Shown: positions 25,215 to 33,299, counted from the first letter of the stretch. The stretch: DNA of 51,682 nucleotides from Sphingobacterium siyangense (GCF_007830445.1 NZ_VLKR01000040.1:1-51682), one strand, 5' to 3'. The notes: generated by a model not told the origin, from the letters alone. Made by a program: numbers and translations.

Positions 25215-26300
25215 ATGATAAAGCAGAACCTTCTTAAACCTTTGTCAAGGCGTATACATATTGCGTTTTGGATGCTTTATTTATCCTGGTTGACCGCAGT
25301 GAACATTTATAAGTTTGGCTGGGAGCATATATACGTTATAATCGGTGTTACGCCGATCATATTATGGATCAGTTACACAAATAGAAGCTGGCTACGTAGT
25401 TTGTTATTTAGGAAAATAGAGTTTATTACAATTATTAAAGCACTGCTTTATTTTTTATCGGCCGCAGTCGTAGCCTATCTCACATTATATCAATTTCCGA
25501 CAGAAATCAGTAGAAAGATACTCAAAAATCCGCAATATTTTAAGTTCATTGATTTTGGTATAGATATTTTAACCTTCTATTTCACTTTTGCGATCAAAGG
25601 CGCTTTTATTTTGATAGTTGAAATTCTCTTTAATCTATCTGTAGAAGTTTTTACACATTTGGGATTGGTCCGTTTAGATTCTCAAGTCGCTTTAAAAAGT
25701 CAAGTCTTCCAAGATTGGATTGCGCATTTCATAGGTAACCTAACCCAAAGTTTTATAAGACTGACAAGGAAAGCACCATCAACTATTACCAGGGTCGATG
25801 CCTTACTAAAGATCGAAGGATATGCAGTCCGAAAGTTAAATTTTAGAAAGAGCTTCTTAGGTAGTCTCGAAGATGAGATAAAATATTTACGATTAATCAT
25901 GCATCTATATAACGAAAAGCATATAAAACTTCAATTGGATATTGAAGATTATTCCACACCAGTTATACCAATGATGTTATTGAGCTTGTATAAAAATATG
26001 GTTAAGCACGGTGATTTTCACGATAGTACCTGTACCGCTATTATGTCTGTCTCAGCATTTGAGAATAAGCTTTTGATTTATTGTAGAAATAAAATAGCTC
26101 CTGTTTCGGCTTGGATATATAAGGAAGGAGGGACTGGATTGGGACAGCTAAGGAAGTTATTACGTTTGGAATATAACGATGATTTTTCTTTAACGGAAGA
26201 ATTAGTCGATGGAATGTTTAACCTAAATATTAAAATACATTATAATAATGGAAACGATAAAGAGATTATTAAGACAGGAGAAGAGAGTCAGGAAGATTAG
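25215..26300 (+). CDS. Diverged LytS-type sensor kinase
   Basis: This has 361 residues with four or five TM helices in residues 14-140 (IHIAFWMLYLSWLTAVNIY; IIGVTPIILWISY; IKALLYFLSAAVVAYLTLY; FYFTFAIKGAFILIVEILF). The H-box reads LKSQVFQDWIAHFIGNLTQ, with His171-Phe and a later Asn kept but the usual N-P before His lost and about five residues inserted. The N-box is SLYKNMVKHGDF and the G-box EGGTGLGQLRKLL. The length and layout fit LytS-like kinases, but the active site is far from the standard of the kinase at 4629. Its end overlaps the response-regulator gene by 53 nt. Confidence 0.72.
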   Translation: MIKQNLLKPLSRRIHIAFWMLYLSWLTAVNIYKFGWEHIYVIIGVTPIILWISYTNRSWLRSLLFRKIEFITIIKALLYFLSAAVVAYLTLYQFPTEISRKILKNPQYFKFIDFGIDILTFYFTFAIKGAFILIVEILFNLSVEVFTHLGLVRLDSQVALKSQVFQDWIAHFIGNLTQSFIRLTRKAPSTITRVDALLKIEGYAVRKLNFRKSFLGSLEDEIKYLRLIMHLYNEKHIKLQLDIEDYSTPVIPMMLLSLYKNMVKHGDFHDSTCTAIMSVSAFENKLLIYCRNKIAPVSAWIYKEGGTGLGQLRKLLRLEYNDDFSLTEELVDGMFNLNIKIHYNNGNDKEIIKTGEESQED

Positions 26301-27105
26301 AGTAGGCATTTTGGATGATGATCCGGAAATGGTAGAGGAGCTTAAAGAATATGTTGATCTAACGGTTAACTTTGAATGTGTATTTTCATCAACTAACCCT
26401 AAAGAAGCATTGATGGCTTTAAGGACGCTTAAACTCGATGTATTATTTCTAGATATCGAAATGCCGGTTATCAGTGGTCTTGATATTTTACCCCAACTGG
26501 AAGATTTGAAGCTTAGTAATCCCGGTATTGCTAATATGCAGGTTGTTGTATGCAGTACGAATGGGAATGTTGGTGATAAAATGTTTCTTTATGGAGTGGC
26601 CGATTATTTTTTAAAACCATTTGAAATGGACCGTTACTGGAGAGCGATTAAAAATGTCAAAACAAAACTTATGGGGCTTGGACTCAATGACCTAGATGAA
26701 AAGAATAATTGTTTTTTCTATGGACGAAGAGGTAAAGAGCGACAAAGGTTAGACTATGGCGATATAATCTGTATTGAAGCTAAAAACGAACAAAGCTGGA
26801 TATGGCTCGATGGTAAGACATTTATTGAGGTTAATGAATCATTTGGAGATATCCTGACGAGATTACCAAAATCTAAGTTTGCGCAGATACACCGTAGTTT
26901 TGCGGTTTCTCTTAATCATGTTACCGGAATCACTGCGAAACACGTCTACCTCTCGGAAATAGAACTTAATAGGGGTGAAAAAGGCAAATACAAGTATTTT
27001 GACAAGTGGATCGAAGATAATGTAATTACAGGTAACCTCAATACATCTGGGGAAGTAAGGCTAAAAGCCAGAGATGATCATGAATCTAATCTAGAAATTG
27101 TTTAA
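26248..27105 (+). CDS. LytTR-family response regulator
   Basis: This has 285 residues. The receiver domain begins at IRVGILDDDPEMVEELKEYV, with phospho-acceptor Asp69 in VLFLDIEMPVISGL and the switch-Lys region YGVADYFLKPFEMDRYW. The LytTR domain is at about residues 160-265 (IICIEAKNEQSWIWLDGKTF, KFAQIHRSFAVSLNHV). The first 17 residues are basic and overlap the kinase gene; a start nearer the receiver cannot be ruled out, but no better ATG exists. It is the obvious partner of the kinase gene it overlaps. Targets may include the peptide and acyltransferase genes upstream. Confidence 0.88.
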   Translation: METIKRLLRQEKRVRKIRVGILDDDPEMVEELKEYVDLTVNFECVFSSTNPKEALMALRTLKLDVLFLDIEMPVISGLDILPQLEDLKLSNPGIANMQVVVCSTNGNVGDKMFLYGVADYFLKPFEMDRYWRAIKNVKTKLMGLGLNDLDEKNNCFFYGRRGKERQRLDYGDIICIEAKNEQSWIWLDGKTFIEVNESFGDILTRLPKSKFAQIHRSFAVSLNHVTGITAKHVYLSEIELNRGEKGKYKYFDKWIEDNVITGNLNTSGEVRLKARDDHESNLEIV

Positions 27106-27134
27106 AGGGGTGGCACTATTTTAAACGAATTGTT

Positions 27135-28322
27135 TTGAATACGACAAGATATTCCAATTGGTCCACAAGTAAATGGTTGTATAAAATTGAAGAGGTATTT
27201 TGTCCTTTGGCGTATTCAAACCATTTTTGTTCTTCTGTGACGGAGTTTTTAGAATTTCTAAAAGCAAATATGATTTATTTTCTGTCAAGCTTTACAGAGA
27301 TAATGGGCACGTCAGCAAAAAAAGCTAGAATCGCGCTATCTCAGCTTATTTTGACGAGCAATAAGATTTATGGGCATCTAATTAATATTACAAAATCGAA
27401 AATAACCATTGAAAAAAGTAGTTTTTTAAGAAGAAATTATCTTCAGCTGTTATCTGTTATAGAGTCGTTATTAGATGATTGTGAAAATCTAAATGAGAAA
27501 TTACTCCGAAATCTACCTTTGACAAAATACTCGTCCTTTGTAGGCAAAGACTTGTTTAAGAAAAATCTGGATATTTTGAAATCCAGGATATATAGCTTTT
27601 CCATCAATCATGACCTGGTCAAACTTTTGTTAGCAGCGCTCCGAAATGTTATAGATAAGAAAGAAATTAAAAGAGGTGAACTAAAATATGCGCTGATGAT
27701 TTTGGGAGAATTTTTAAATTTGGATGATCTTTCCACGGAAAAGATGGAAGATATACTAATTCAATATGATTTTAATACTCCTAAGTTCTTTAATTATTGT
27801 GCAAAAAAATGCTTAAATGAAACCGTTGAAAATACGAGTCTACATAGTCAAATGGAAAACATAATAAGTTTGGAAGAGCGATTAAATGTTATTCCGCAGA
27901 AACGTTTTGTTCGACTTACTTTTGAAGATGAATCCATCCGCCAACAACTGAAAACTTTGTATAAAGAAAAGAAAGAGAGTCTGAAGGAAAGACTGGAATT
28001 GAGAAGAAATGAAATTTTGGATTCAAAATTATGGCAAGATAATGAGAAAGCTATGGTAAATCTTTCTGTTCCACAAATGGGGCTTTTTATAAGGCTGTTT
28101 ATGGAACAGGGAATTATTCCTCGTGAAGATATTGGTAAAACCTTCAATTATTATGCAAAGCATTTCAGAACGCCCCACACCAGTTTTATTTCTGCGGAAA
28201 GTTTGCAGAAAAAATCTTCGGATGTGGAATTTGCCACGGCAAAAAAAATGAAAAGTCAATTAATAGGCATGGTGAACTGGTTAAATGAACATTATAATAC
28301 TTCAAATTTTAAAGATTCATAG
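27135..28322 (+). CDS. Large helical hypothetical protein, Bacteroidota accessory type
   Basis: This has 395 residues from a TTG start 29 nt after the regulator gene; an ATG 45 codons later (MIYFLSSFTEIMG) is the alternative. It is almost all helical, with Lys/Glu-rich heptads (EDESIRQQLKTLYKEKKESL, KERLELRRNEILDSKL). The last 95 residues (MVNLSVPQMGLFIRLFMEQG, DIGKTFNYYAKHFRTPHTSF, ISAESLQKKSSDVEFATAKK) resemble a C-terminal domain that I associate with RteC-like and other proteins of Bacteroidota mobile elements. Kinase, regulator and this protein in order recall the rteA-rteB-rteC set of CTnDOT, though the regulator is of a different class. Function unknown. Confidence 0.6.
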   Translation: MNTTRYSNWSTSKWLYKIEEVFCPLAYSNHFCSSVTEFLEFLKANMIYFLSSFTEIMGTSAKKARIALSQLILTSNKIYGHLINITKSKITIEKSSFLRRNYLQLLSVIESLLDDCENLNEKLLRNLPLTKYSSFVGKDLFKKNLDILKSRIYSFSINHDLVKLLLAALRNVIDKKEIKRGELKYALMILGEFLNLDDLSTEKMEDILIQYDFNTPKFFNYCAKKCLNETVENTSLHSQMENIISLEERLNVIPQKRFVRLTFEDESIRQQLKTLYKEKKESLKERLELRRNEILDSKLWQDNEKAMVNLSVPQMGLFIRLFMEQGIIPREDIGKTFNYYAKHFRTPHTSFISAESLQKKSSDVEFATAKKMKSQLIGMVNWLNEHYNTSNFKDS

Positions 28323-28382
28323 ATCTTTTTCATCAAATTCATCCAATGGGAGTGTAACGTGTACTGCGTTAGTGGGTTAAAG

Positions 28383-28410
28383 TGTAGTAGTCAAGACTTA
28401 ATCTGACAGT
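28383..28410. repeat. Probable left end of the IS481-type element
   Basis: A TGT start and an IR-like stretch (tgtagtagtcaagactt) lie 37 bases before the transposase start codon. This is where the left inverted repeat of an IS481 element is expected. The right end is missing, so the pair cannot be compared. Confidence 0.4.
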
Positions 28411-28446
28411 TGCAATAAATTAACAACTGTAAAATAGATTATAGTT

Positions 28447-29041
28447 ATGACAACACAAGAAAACATCATCAAGAACAAACTGGGTGTTTTAGAACTTGCC
28501 CAGAATTTAGGGAATGTATCAAGAGCCTGTAAAGTAATGGGCTATTCCAGAGACAAGTTTTATAGATTCAAAGAATTGTATGATCAAGGAGGCGAACTTG
28601 CACTTCAGGAACTTTCCAGAAGAAAGCCAGTGTTAAAGAACCGAGTAGAAGAACATATCGAAAAAGCTGTTGTGGATTTGGCTATAGACCAACCTGCTTT
28701 AGGCCAATTACGGGTATCTAATGAGTTAAAAAAGCAAGGGATATTGATCTCACCTGGAGGAGTTCGGAGCATATGGATGCGCCATGATTTGCAAACTTTT
28801 AAGCTTCATTTAAAGGCGTTAGAAGCAAAATCGGGACAGGAAGGTATTGTTTTGACGGAAGCCCAGCTTATCGCACTGGAGAAAGCTAAAGAAGAAAAAA
28901 AGGCACACGGCGAAATAGAAACGTATCATCCTGGATATTTAGGAGCTCAAGACACTTATTATGTTGGGAATATTAAAGGAGTCGGACATATATATATATC
29001 AGCAAACTTTCATAGATACCGATTCCAAAGTCGCTTTTACA
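28447..29041 (+). pseudogene. IS481-family transposase, frameshifted and truncated
   Basis: The first 183 codons read well: VSRACKVMGYSRDKFYRFKE is the HTH, then YHPGYLGAQDTYYVGNIKGV starts the catalytic core. At 28990-28999 there is an (AT)5 run; the family sequence continues only in another frame (QQTFIDTDSKVAFT), which fits slippage from (AT)3 to (AT)5. Homology ends at about 29041, where an unrelated sequence begins. The catalytic core is therefore mostly missing and the copy is dead. Confidence 0.85.
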
Positions 29042-29231
29042 AATGCAGACCTTTGACGATACAATTCATTTGGCAAAGCAAAAGATGCTGGAGACACTAA
29101 AAGAAGATCAGCTTGTTACTTATCCAATACAGGAGAATAAGCAACAAGTCACATCTTTAGATTTTGGAGAAACATCATTATATTCGAATAGGCAATCTGA
29201 GACACTGTCTCATAAAGTGTGTAAGTTATAG
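29042..29231 (+). pseudogene. C-terminal remnant of an unidentified gene
   Basis: After the IS481 break point a clean frame continues: QTFDDTIHLAKQKMLETLKE, then DQLVTYPIQENKQQVTSLDF, to the TAG at 29229-29231. A hairpin terminator follows at once, so this is the genuine 3' end of some gene whose first part was lost to the IS481 insertion or a deletion. I do not recognise it. Confidence 0.45.
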
Positions 29232-29264
29232 AAATGCGGAGTTTAAAAGGACTTCGCATTTTTT
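29232..29264 (+). terminator. Hairpin terminator before the IS256 copy
   Basis: aaatgcggag (29232-29241) pairs with cttcgcattt (29252-29261) with one G-U pair, and T-rich bases follow. It starts directly after the stop codon of the remnant gene. Confidence 0.7.
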
Positions 29265-29285
29265 ATTTATTAACTTTATAAGAGT

Positions 29286-30380
29286 ATGATTGACAAGGAG
29301 TCACTATTAAACGACAAGGAGTTCTTAAAGAGTTTTAAGGACGGTTTAGAGCTGCAATCGTTTTTCCGCGAGTTACAGGCACGGGCAGTATCGCAAATGC
29401 TTGAAGGAGAAATGGACGGCCATCTTGGCTATGAAAAGCATGAGCGCAGCGGTCAGGGCAATTCCCGCAACGGACATACGAGCAAAAAGGTTCGTGGGGA
29501 TCAGGGAGATCTGGAGATTCAGGTTCCCCGAGATCGCGATGGTACATTCAATCCGATCATCGTTCCCAAACGCAAGAACATGATTGACGGAGTTGAGGAC
29601 GTGATCGTTTCGCTATATGCCAAAGGCATGAGTGTTTCGGATATAGAAAATATGATGCGCGATGTGTATGGATTTGACCTTTCTGAATCGACGATTTCCC
29701 GGATTACCGACCGTGTGGCGGGTGATGTGATCGCCTGGCAAAACCGCCCGCTGGACAACGTCTATCTGATTGTATGGATGGATGGCATTGTTTTTAAGGT
29801 CAGGGAGAACTCCAAAGTGGTCAATAAAACCATTTATCTTGCTGTGGGCCTAAACCGGGATGGCTATAAAGAAGTTCTTGGCATGTGGCTGGGCAAGAAT
29901 GAAAGTGCCAGTTTTTGGATGGGAATCCTGACAGACCTAAAATCCCGGGGAGTAGAGGATATGCTAATTACAGCGACCGATAACCTTAATGGTTTCTCCG
30001 CTACTATACGAAGTGTGTTTCCTGAGTGTAGTACTCAGGTCTGTGTTGTCCATCAGATCAGAAATGCTTGTAGATATGTTGTATGGAAGGATAAAAAGGC
30101 ATTTACAGCGGACATGACGCCTATCTATGATGCTCCCAATAAACAGGCAGCAGAAGCTGCACTGACTGATTTTGCTAATAAATAGGAATCCAAATATCCT
30201 TATGCCATACGATCATGGAGGGAAAACTGGGACGAACTGACCGTCTTTTACGGCTTTCCACTTGAGATCCGAAGAATAATCTATACGACCAATATCATCG
30301 AAAACATGAATGGGAAGATCCGCAAATACACAAAGAATAAACTGTCATTTCCCAGCGATGATGCCGTATATATTTCATAA
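29286..30380 (+). pseudogene. IS256-family transposase with premature TAG and lost 3' end
   Basis: MIDKESLLNDKEFLKSFKDG opens a good IS256 frame with HLGYEKHERSGQGNSRNGHT, GMSVSDIENMMRDVYGFDLS and VNKTIYLAVGLNRDGYKEVL. The frame stops at 30183-30185 (TAG) where the family has Trp (K-W-x-x-K-Y-P-Y-A-I), so TGG to TAG. It continues in frame as ESKYPYAIRSWRENWDELTV and IIYTTNIIENMNGKIRKYTK, then breaks at about 30372 and stops. The catalytic Glu (TNIIENM) lies after the premature stop, and the last 35 or so residues are gone. Not able to transpose on its own. Confidence 0.9.
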
Positions 30381-30396
30381 CTATCGTTTTTTGAGA

Positions 30397-30975
30397 TTAT
30401 AGAAGACCATTTTTGTAGATTTTATCATAAATGTTCACATCATATTTTAATTCGTTGGGAAAATCTCTTTCGAACAAAATGTAGTGAATATCCGTTAATA
30501 TTTCTCTTGCTATATAAATCAATTCTACATTCCTATTAAGACTAACATAGTTTTCATTATTAATTTTCATTTGATGCGACAATTTAAATTGATGAGCTTC
30601 ACCATCACGCTTCCTAATTATTTTGGATATATCTATTTCATTTTTCGTATAAAATAAATCAATATCGTTCATGACTTTCTTTAAGGGGTCAACGTTGATT
30701 TTTACTCCTTGCCCGTACAAAAACCCTCTTAAAGTAAATATCGAGTGTTTTTCATCTCTTTTTGGTTTACTTTTTAATAAGTATGCTGATTGTATTAATG
30801 CTAATTGATTATGATAAAATATCATATCTGCTGATTGTTGAGAGAACCTTTGTAATTTCGAAAATACTCTGTCTAAAGCAACAATAGCATTTATATGCAT
30901 TTCGATTTCGTAAGTAACTTTAAACATCCAAAAAAGATAATCTTCTATAAGACCTTTATTTTCCATTTGAATCAT
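30397..30975 (-). CDS. Hypothetical protein with HEPN-type R-x4-H motif
   Basis: This has 192 helical residues and no signal or TM segment. KIIRKRDGEAHQFKLSHQM carries Arg123-Asp-Gly-Glu-Ala-His128, the R-x4-H pattern with a polar residue after Arg seen in HEPN ribonucleases. The first half (EDYLFWMFKVTYEIEMHINA) is a long amphipathic helix as in HEPN folds. The neighbour at 31028 has the same kind of motif. A role as an RNA-cutting toxin or abortive-infection protein is possible but rests on one motif. It ends close to the truncated IS256 copy. Confidence 0.5.
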   Translation of the reverse strand: MIQMENKGLIEDYLFWMFKVTYEIEMHINAIVALDRVFSKLQRFSQQSADMIFYHNQLALIQSAYLLKSKPKRDEKHSIFTLRGFLYGQGVKINVDPLKKVMNDIDLFYTKNEIDISKIIRKRDGEAHQFKLSHQMKINNENYVSLNRNVELIYIAREILTDIHYILFERDFPNELKYDVNIYDKIYKNGLL

Positions 30976-31027
30976 CGTCTATTTATATTAGATCTTAGAT
31001 TTTACTCCGTAAAGATTGCTTCCTTAC

Positions 31028-31708
31028 CTATATGAGTGTTTCGAGCTTTTCTACAAGTTCGACTAAATTATAAATTTCCTCAACAATTATTTTGTTATGG
31101 ATTAACAATAAATTAGGCATCTTCAAAAGTTCTTTAAAGTTTTCTCTTCCATTATTTTTAGGAAGAAAGTTCTGCATTATTAGAGAATTGTTATGGGCAA
31201 ACTCATTACGTTCCAATTTTTCTATATCGATTTTCACTTTACAAATCCATTTATAAAATTTGTCTTCTTTTAACGCAGGATGATCAATTAAAAGTTGAGG
31301 AACAACAGTGGCAAAATAAGTTTTCTTTAATTCTTTAGGATTTTTTAAGTAGGTATTAAGCACTAAACCAACACGGTTCCAAAAAGAATAAATACAATGA
31401 ATTGTAGATTCTATCATAAAGGTATACCTGTGATTATAAACATTCGGACTTCCTGTTTTAATACTTATTTTATCCCTAAATAAAATACTACTTGCTATTC
31501 CGAAGTGTATTTGACTGCTGAGACCTTGGATTTCATATAAAAAGTGATATCGGTATTCATCATATAGTTTATTAAAAAAGCTAAGGCTTGCCAATCTTTC
31601 CCAATAACTATCTTCATAGAATTTTTGTATCGAAATCAAATTCATAATTCCATACTCATCAGTAACTTCTTTAAGAGCTATGTTCATTTCAGTAAAGTAA
31701 TCACTCAT
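31028..31708 (-). CDS. Cthe_2314-like HEPN-domain protein
   Basis: This has 226 residues. KLERNEFAHNNSLIMQN contains Arg167-Asn-Glu-Phe-Ala-His172, a textbook HEPN R-N-x-x-x-H motif, preceded by the helix pair TFMIESTIHCIYSFWNRVGL and VLNTYLKNPKEL, which is the pattern of the Cthe_2314 HEPN family as I know it. HEPN proteins are metal-independent RNases, often toxins in phage defence. It is followed 52 nt later by a second R-x4-H protein on the same strand and preceded by a gene fragment cut by IS3, so the unit may once have had three genes. Confidence 0.65.
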   Translation of the reverse strand: MSDYFTEMNIALKEVTDEYGIMNLISIQKFYEDSYWERLASLSFFNKLYDEYRYHFLYEIQGLSSQIHFGIASSILFRDKISIKTGSPNVYNHRYTFMIESTIHCIYSFWNRVGLVLNTYLKNPKELKKTYFATVVPQLLIDHPALKEDKFYKWICKVKIDIEKLERNEFAHNNSLIMQNFLPKNNGRENFKELLKMPNLLLIHNKIIVEEIYNLVELVEKLETLI

Positions 31709-31731
31709 ATTGGTCGTTTTTGATATTATTA

Positions 31732-31944
31732 TTAAAAATTATGGTCGATATATTTAACCAAATGCATAATCGAGTAATCTATTTTCATTATGTATTCATC
31801 TTCTCCGGCATAGTTTCTTAACAACCCCCACCCGCCATTTTCTTTTGCTTTTTTTAATACTTGGCTTAGCGGATAAAAAGTATTTCTATATTTACCTCTA
31901 TTCTTTTCGAGAGAAGGTAAACAATCTTTTGTATCACAAATAAT
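31732..31944 (-). pseudogene. C-terminal gene fragment cut by the IS3 element
   Basis: A clean minus-strand frame reads KNRGKYRNTFYPLSQVLKKA, KENGGWGLLRNYAGEDEYIM and ends KIDYSIMHLVKYIDHNF at 31732. Upstream it meets a stop and then the IS3 end at 31958/31959. It has no start codon of its own. It is the tail of a gene whose front was removed or separated by the insertion. Family not recognised. Confidence 0.5.
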
Positions 31945-32004
31945 CTAGTAACCTATGCTGTAAGTACCCCATTTTTCCGACAGCTGGGATTGGACTTTTC
32001 TAAT

Positions 32005-32848
32005 TTACGTTACTAATTGATTTATTTGTTGTTTGTGTCTAATATTTTTTGATAATTCCGTTGGTGTAAGATTCCCAAGACTCATGGGAGCTGTTGTTAT
32101 TGTATTCATCCATCCATGTCTGGGTATGTTCTCTTATTTCTGACAAGTTGAAAAATAAATAAGCATCCAAAATTTCTTTGCGATAACTTCGGTTGAACCG
32201 TTCGATGTACCCGTTCTGCATAGGCTAACTGGGCTGGATAAATTGAATAGCGATGCCTTGGTCTTTACACCAGAGCTCAAAATGATGACTGGTGAATTCA
32301 GGACTATTATCTACGCGTAGATAGAGCGGTTTGCCCCGCCAGTCTATGATTTGTTCAAGTGTCCGAGTTACCCGCAAAGAAGAAATTGAAGTAGCTATTT
32401 CGATACACAATATCTCACGGGAACAGTCATCCATCACATTAAAGGTTCTAAACCTGTTTCCGCTGGCCAAGCTATTGCTCATAAAGTCCATGCTCCATTT
32501 TTGATTAATGCTGACCTGTTGTTCCAGAGGCTGTTTCTCCCGAGCAGGTAGCCGACGTTTGCCACACCGCTTCTTGTTCATATTTAATAGCTTATACACC
32601 CGATAAACTTTTTTGTGATTCCAGGGCTTCCCCGCTCTGCGCAGATAAGCGTAAAGTTTTCGGAATCCATATACAGGATGTTTGGTGGACAGATCATCTA
32701 ATGCAAATATGACTGCACTGTCATCTTTCTTACTAACATAGTAATATTGTGAACGACACATGCCTGTCAATTTGAAGGCTCCGGTGACACTCAAACCGTG
32801 ATCTAGTACAATTTCCTGGGTTAACTGTTTTTGCTGCCGGAGCCCCAA
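32005..32848 (-). pseudogene. IS3 orfB transposase with a premature TAG and a frameshift
   Basis: The N-terminal half reads DHGLSVTGAFKLTGMCRSQY, then the DDE core NQKWSMDFMSNSLASGNRFR (first Asp) and LYLRVDNSPEFTSHHFELWC (second Asp). At 32225-32227 a TAG replaces a conserved Lys (family phrase Q-P-G-K-P-x-Q-N-G). The frame goes on as MQNGYIERFNRSYRKEILDA, which holds the third catalytic residue Glu. Near 32071-32082 one base is missing: HES then changes frame, and LGNLTPTELSKNIRHKQQIN continues in another frame to a stop at 32005. Two independent lesions mean no working enzyme. Confidence 0.88.
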
Positions 32849-33111
32849 CCTTTTTTTGAGATGACTTCTTTTAGGATATCATGGTTCATACTCAGTTCGG
32901 CAAACATCTTTTTCAAACGTGCATTTTCTTCCTCAAGTTCCTTTAGGCGTTTGACATCTGAGGCTTCCATGCCTCCGTAACGGCTCTTCCAGTTATAAAA
33001 TGTGGCCTTGCTAATTTCCAGCTTACGGCAGATGTCTTCGGTCTTTCTGCCTTCCTCGCCCTCTTTGAGTGCTCGAACAATCTGGCTTTCTGTAAAACGT
33101 GTTTTTTTCAT
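32821..33111 (-). CDS. IS3 orfA (HTH subunit of the transposase)
   Basis: The start MKKTRFTESQIVRALKEGEE gives 96 residues; the frame extends 20 codons further without family likeness. The HTH (KTEDICRKLEISKATFYNWK) is followed by the leucine zipper VKRLKELEEENARLKKMFAE of IS407-group OrfA proteins. It overlaps orfB by 28 nt, where programmed frameshifting normally makes the fused transposase. It appears intact, so it may still bind the element's ends although orfB is dead. Confidence 0.88.
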   Translation of the reverse strand: MKKTRFTESQIVRALKEGEEGRKTEDICRKLEISKATFYNWKSRYGGMEASDVKRLKELEEENARLKKMFAELSMNHDILKEVISKKGWGSGSKNS

Positions 33112-33195
33112 TCTATTACTTAAATCTAAACATTTATGTCCACTTTTAAGCTGTTTGATTTTTTGGGACACTTACAAGCCTACATTAATTAACAT

Positions 33196-33217
33196 GTGAC
33201 ATAGTTCACTTTACACT
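33196..33217. repeat. Relic terminal inverted repeat of an IS256 element
   Basis: It starts gtgacatagttcac and matches the IS256 end at 311-332 in 20 of 22 positions. No IS256 transposase adjoins it; the IS3 element ends 19 bases away. It looks like the last trace of an IS256 copy lost by deletion or by the IS3 insertion. Confidence 0.6.
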
Positions 33218-33299
33218 TCCTAGTTCCCAAATTATATGACCGGTCTAAAAATTCACGATCAATAACCAATGTAGATAGGTCTGTTGTCTGCGTAGTCAT
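33218..33299 (-). pseudogene. N-terminal gene stub cut by the IS256 relic
   Basis: A minus-strand ATG at 33297-33299 opens MTTQTTDLSTLVIDREFLDR then SYNLG, and runs straight into the relic IS256 end. It is the front of a truncated gene. It could belong to the same gene as the fragment at 31732, but the pieces do not overlap and I cannot show this. The rest of the stretch to 33491 has a small hairpin (ggcgat/atcgcc, 33448-33462) and no gene. Confidence 0.4.

Larger units (their letters stand above)
31959..33176 (-). mobile_element. IS3-family element (IS407-like orfA), inactivated
   Basis: The ends are imperfect inverted repeats: tgtaagtaccccattttt from 31959 inward, and on the other strand tgtaagtgtcccaaaaaatc from 33176 inward. 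Both start TGTAAGT. The element is about 1.2 kb, the usual size, with overlapping orfA and orfB read leftward. No clear 3-4 bp target duplication is seen (tgc on the left, agc on the right), so one flank may have been rearranged. orfB carries two disabling changes. Confidence 0.85.

Noticed and set aside
31956..33179. Target duplication of the IS3 element
   Set aside because: The three bases outside the ends are tgc and agc; not identical, so no duplication is claimed.
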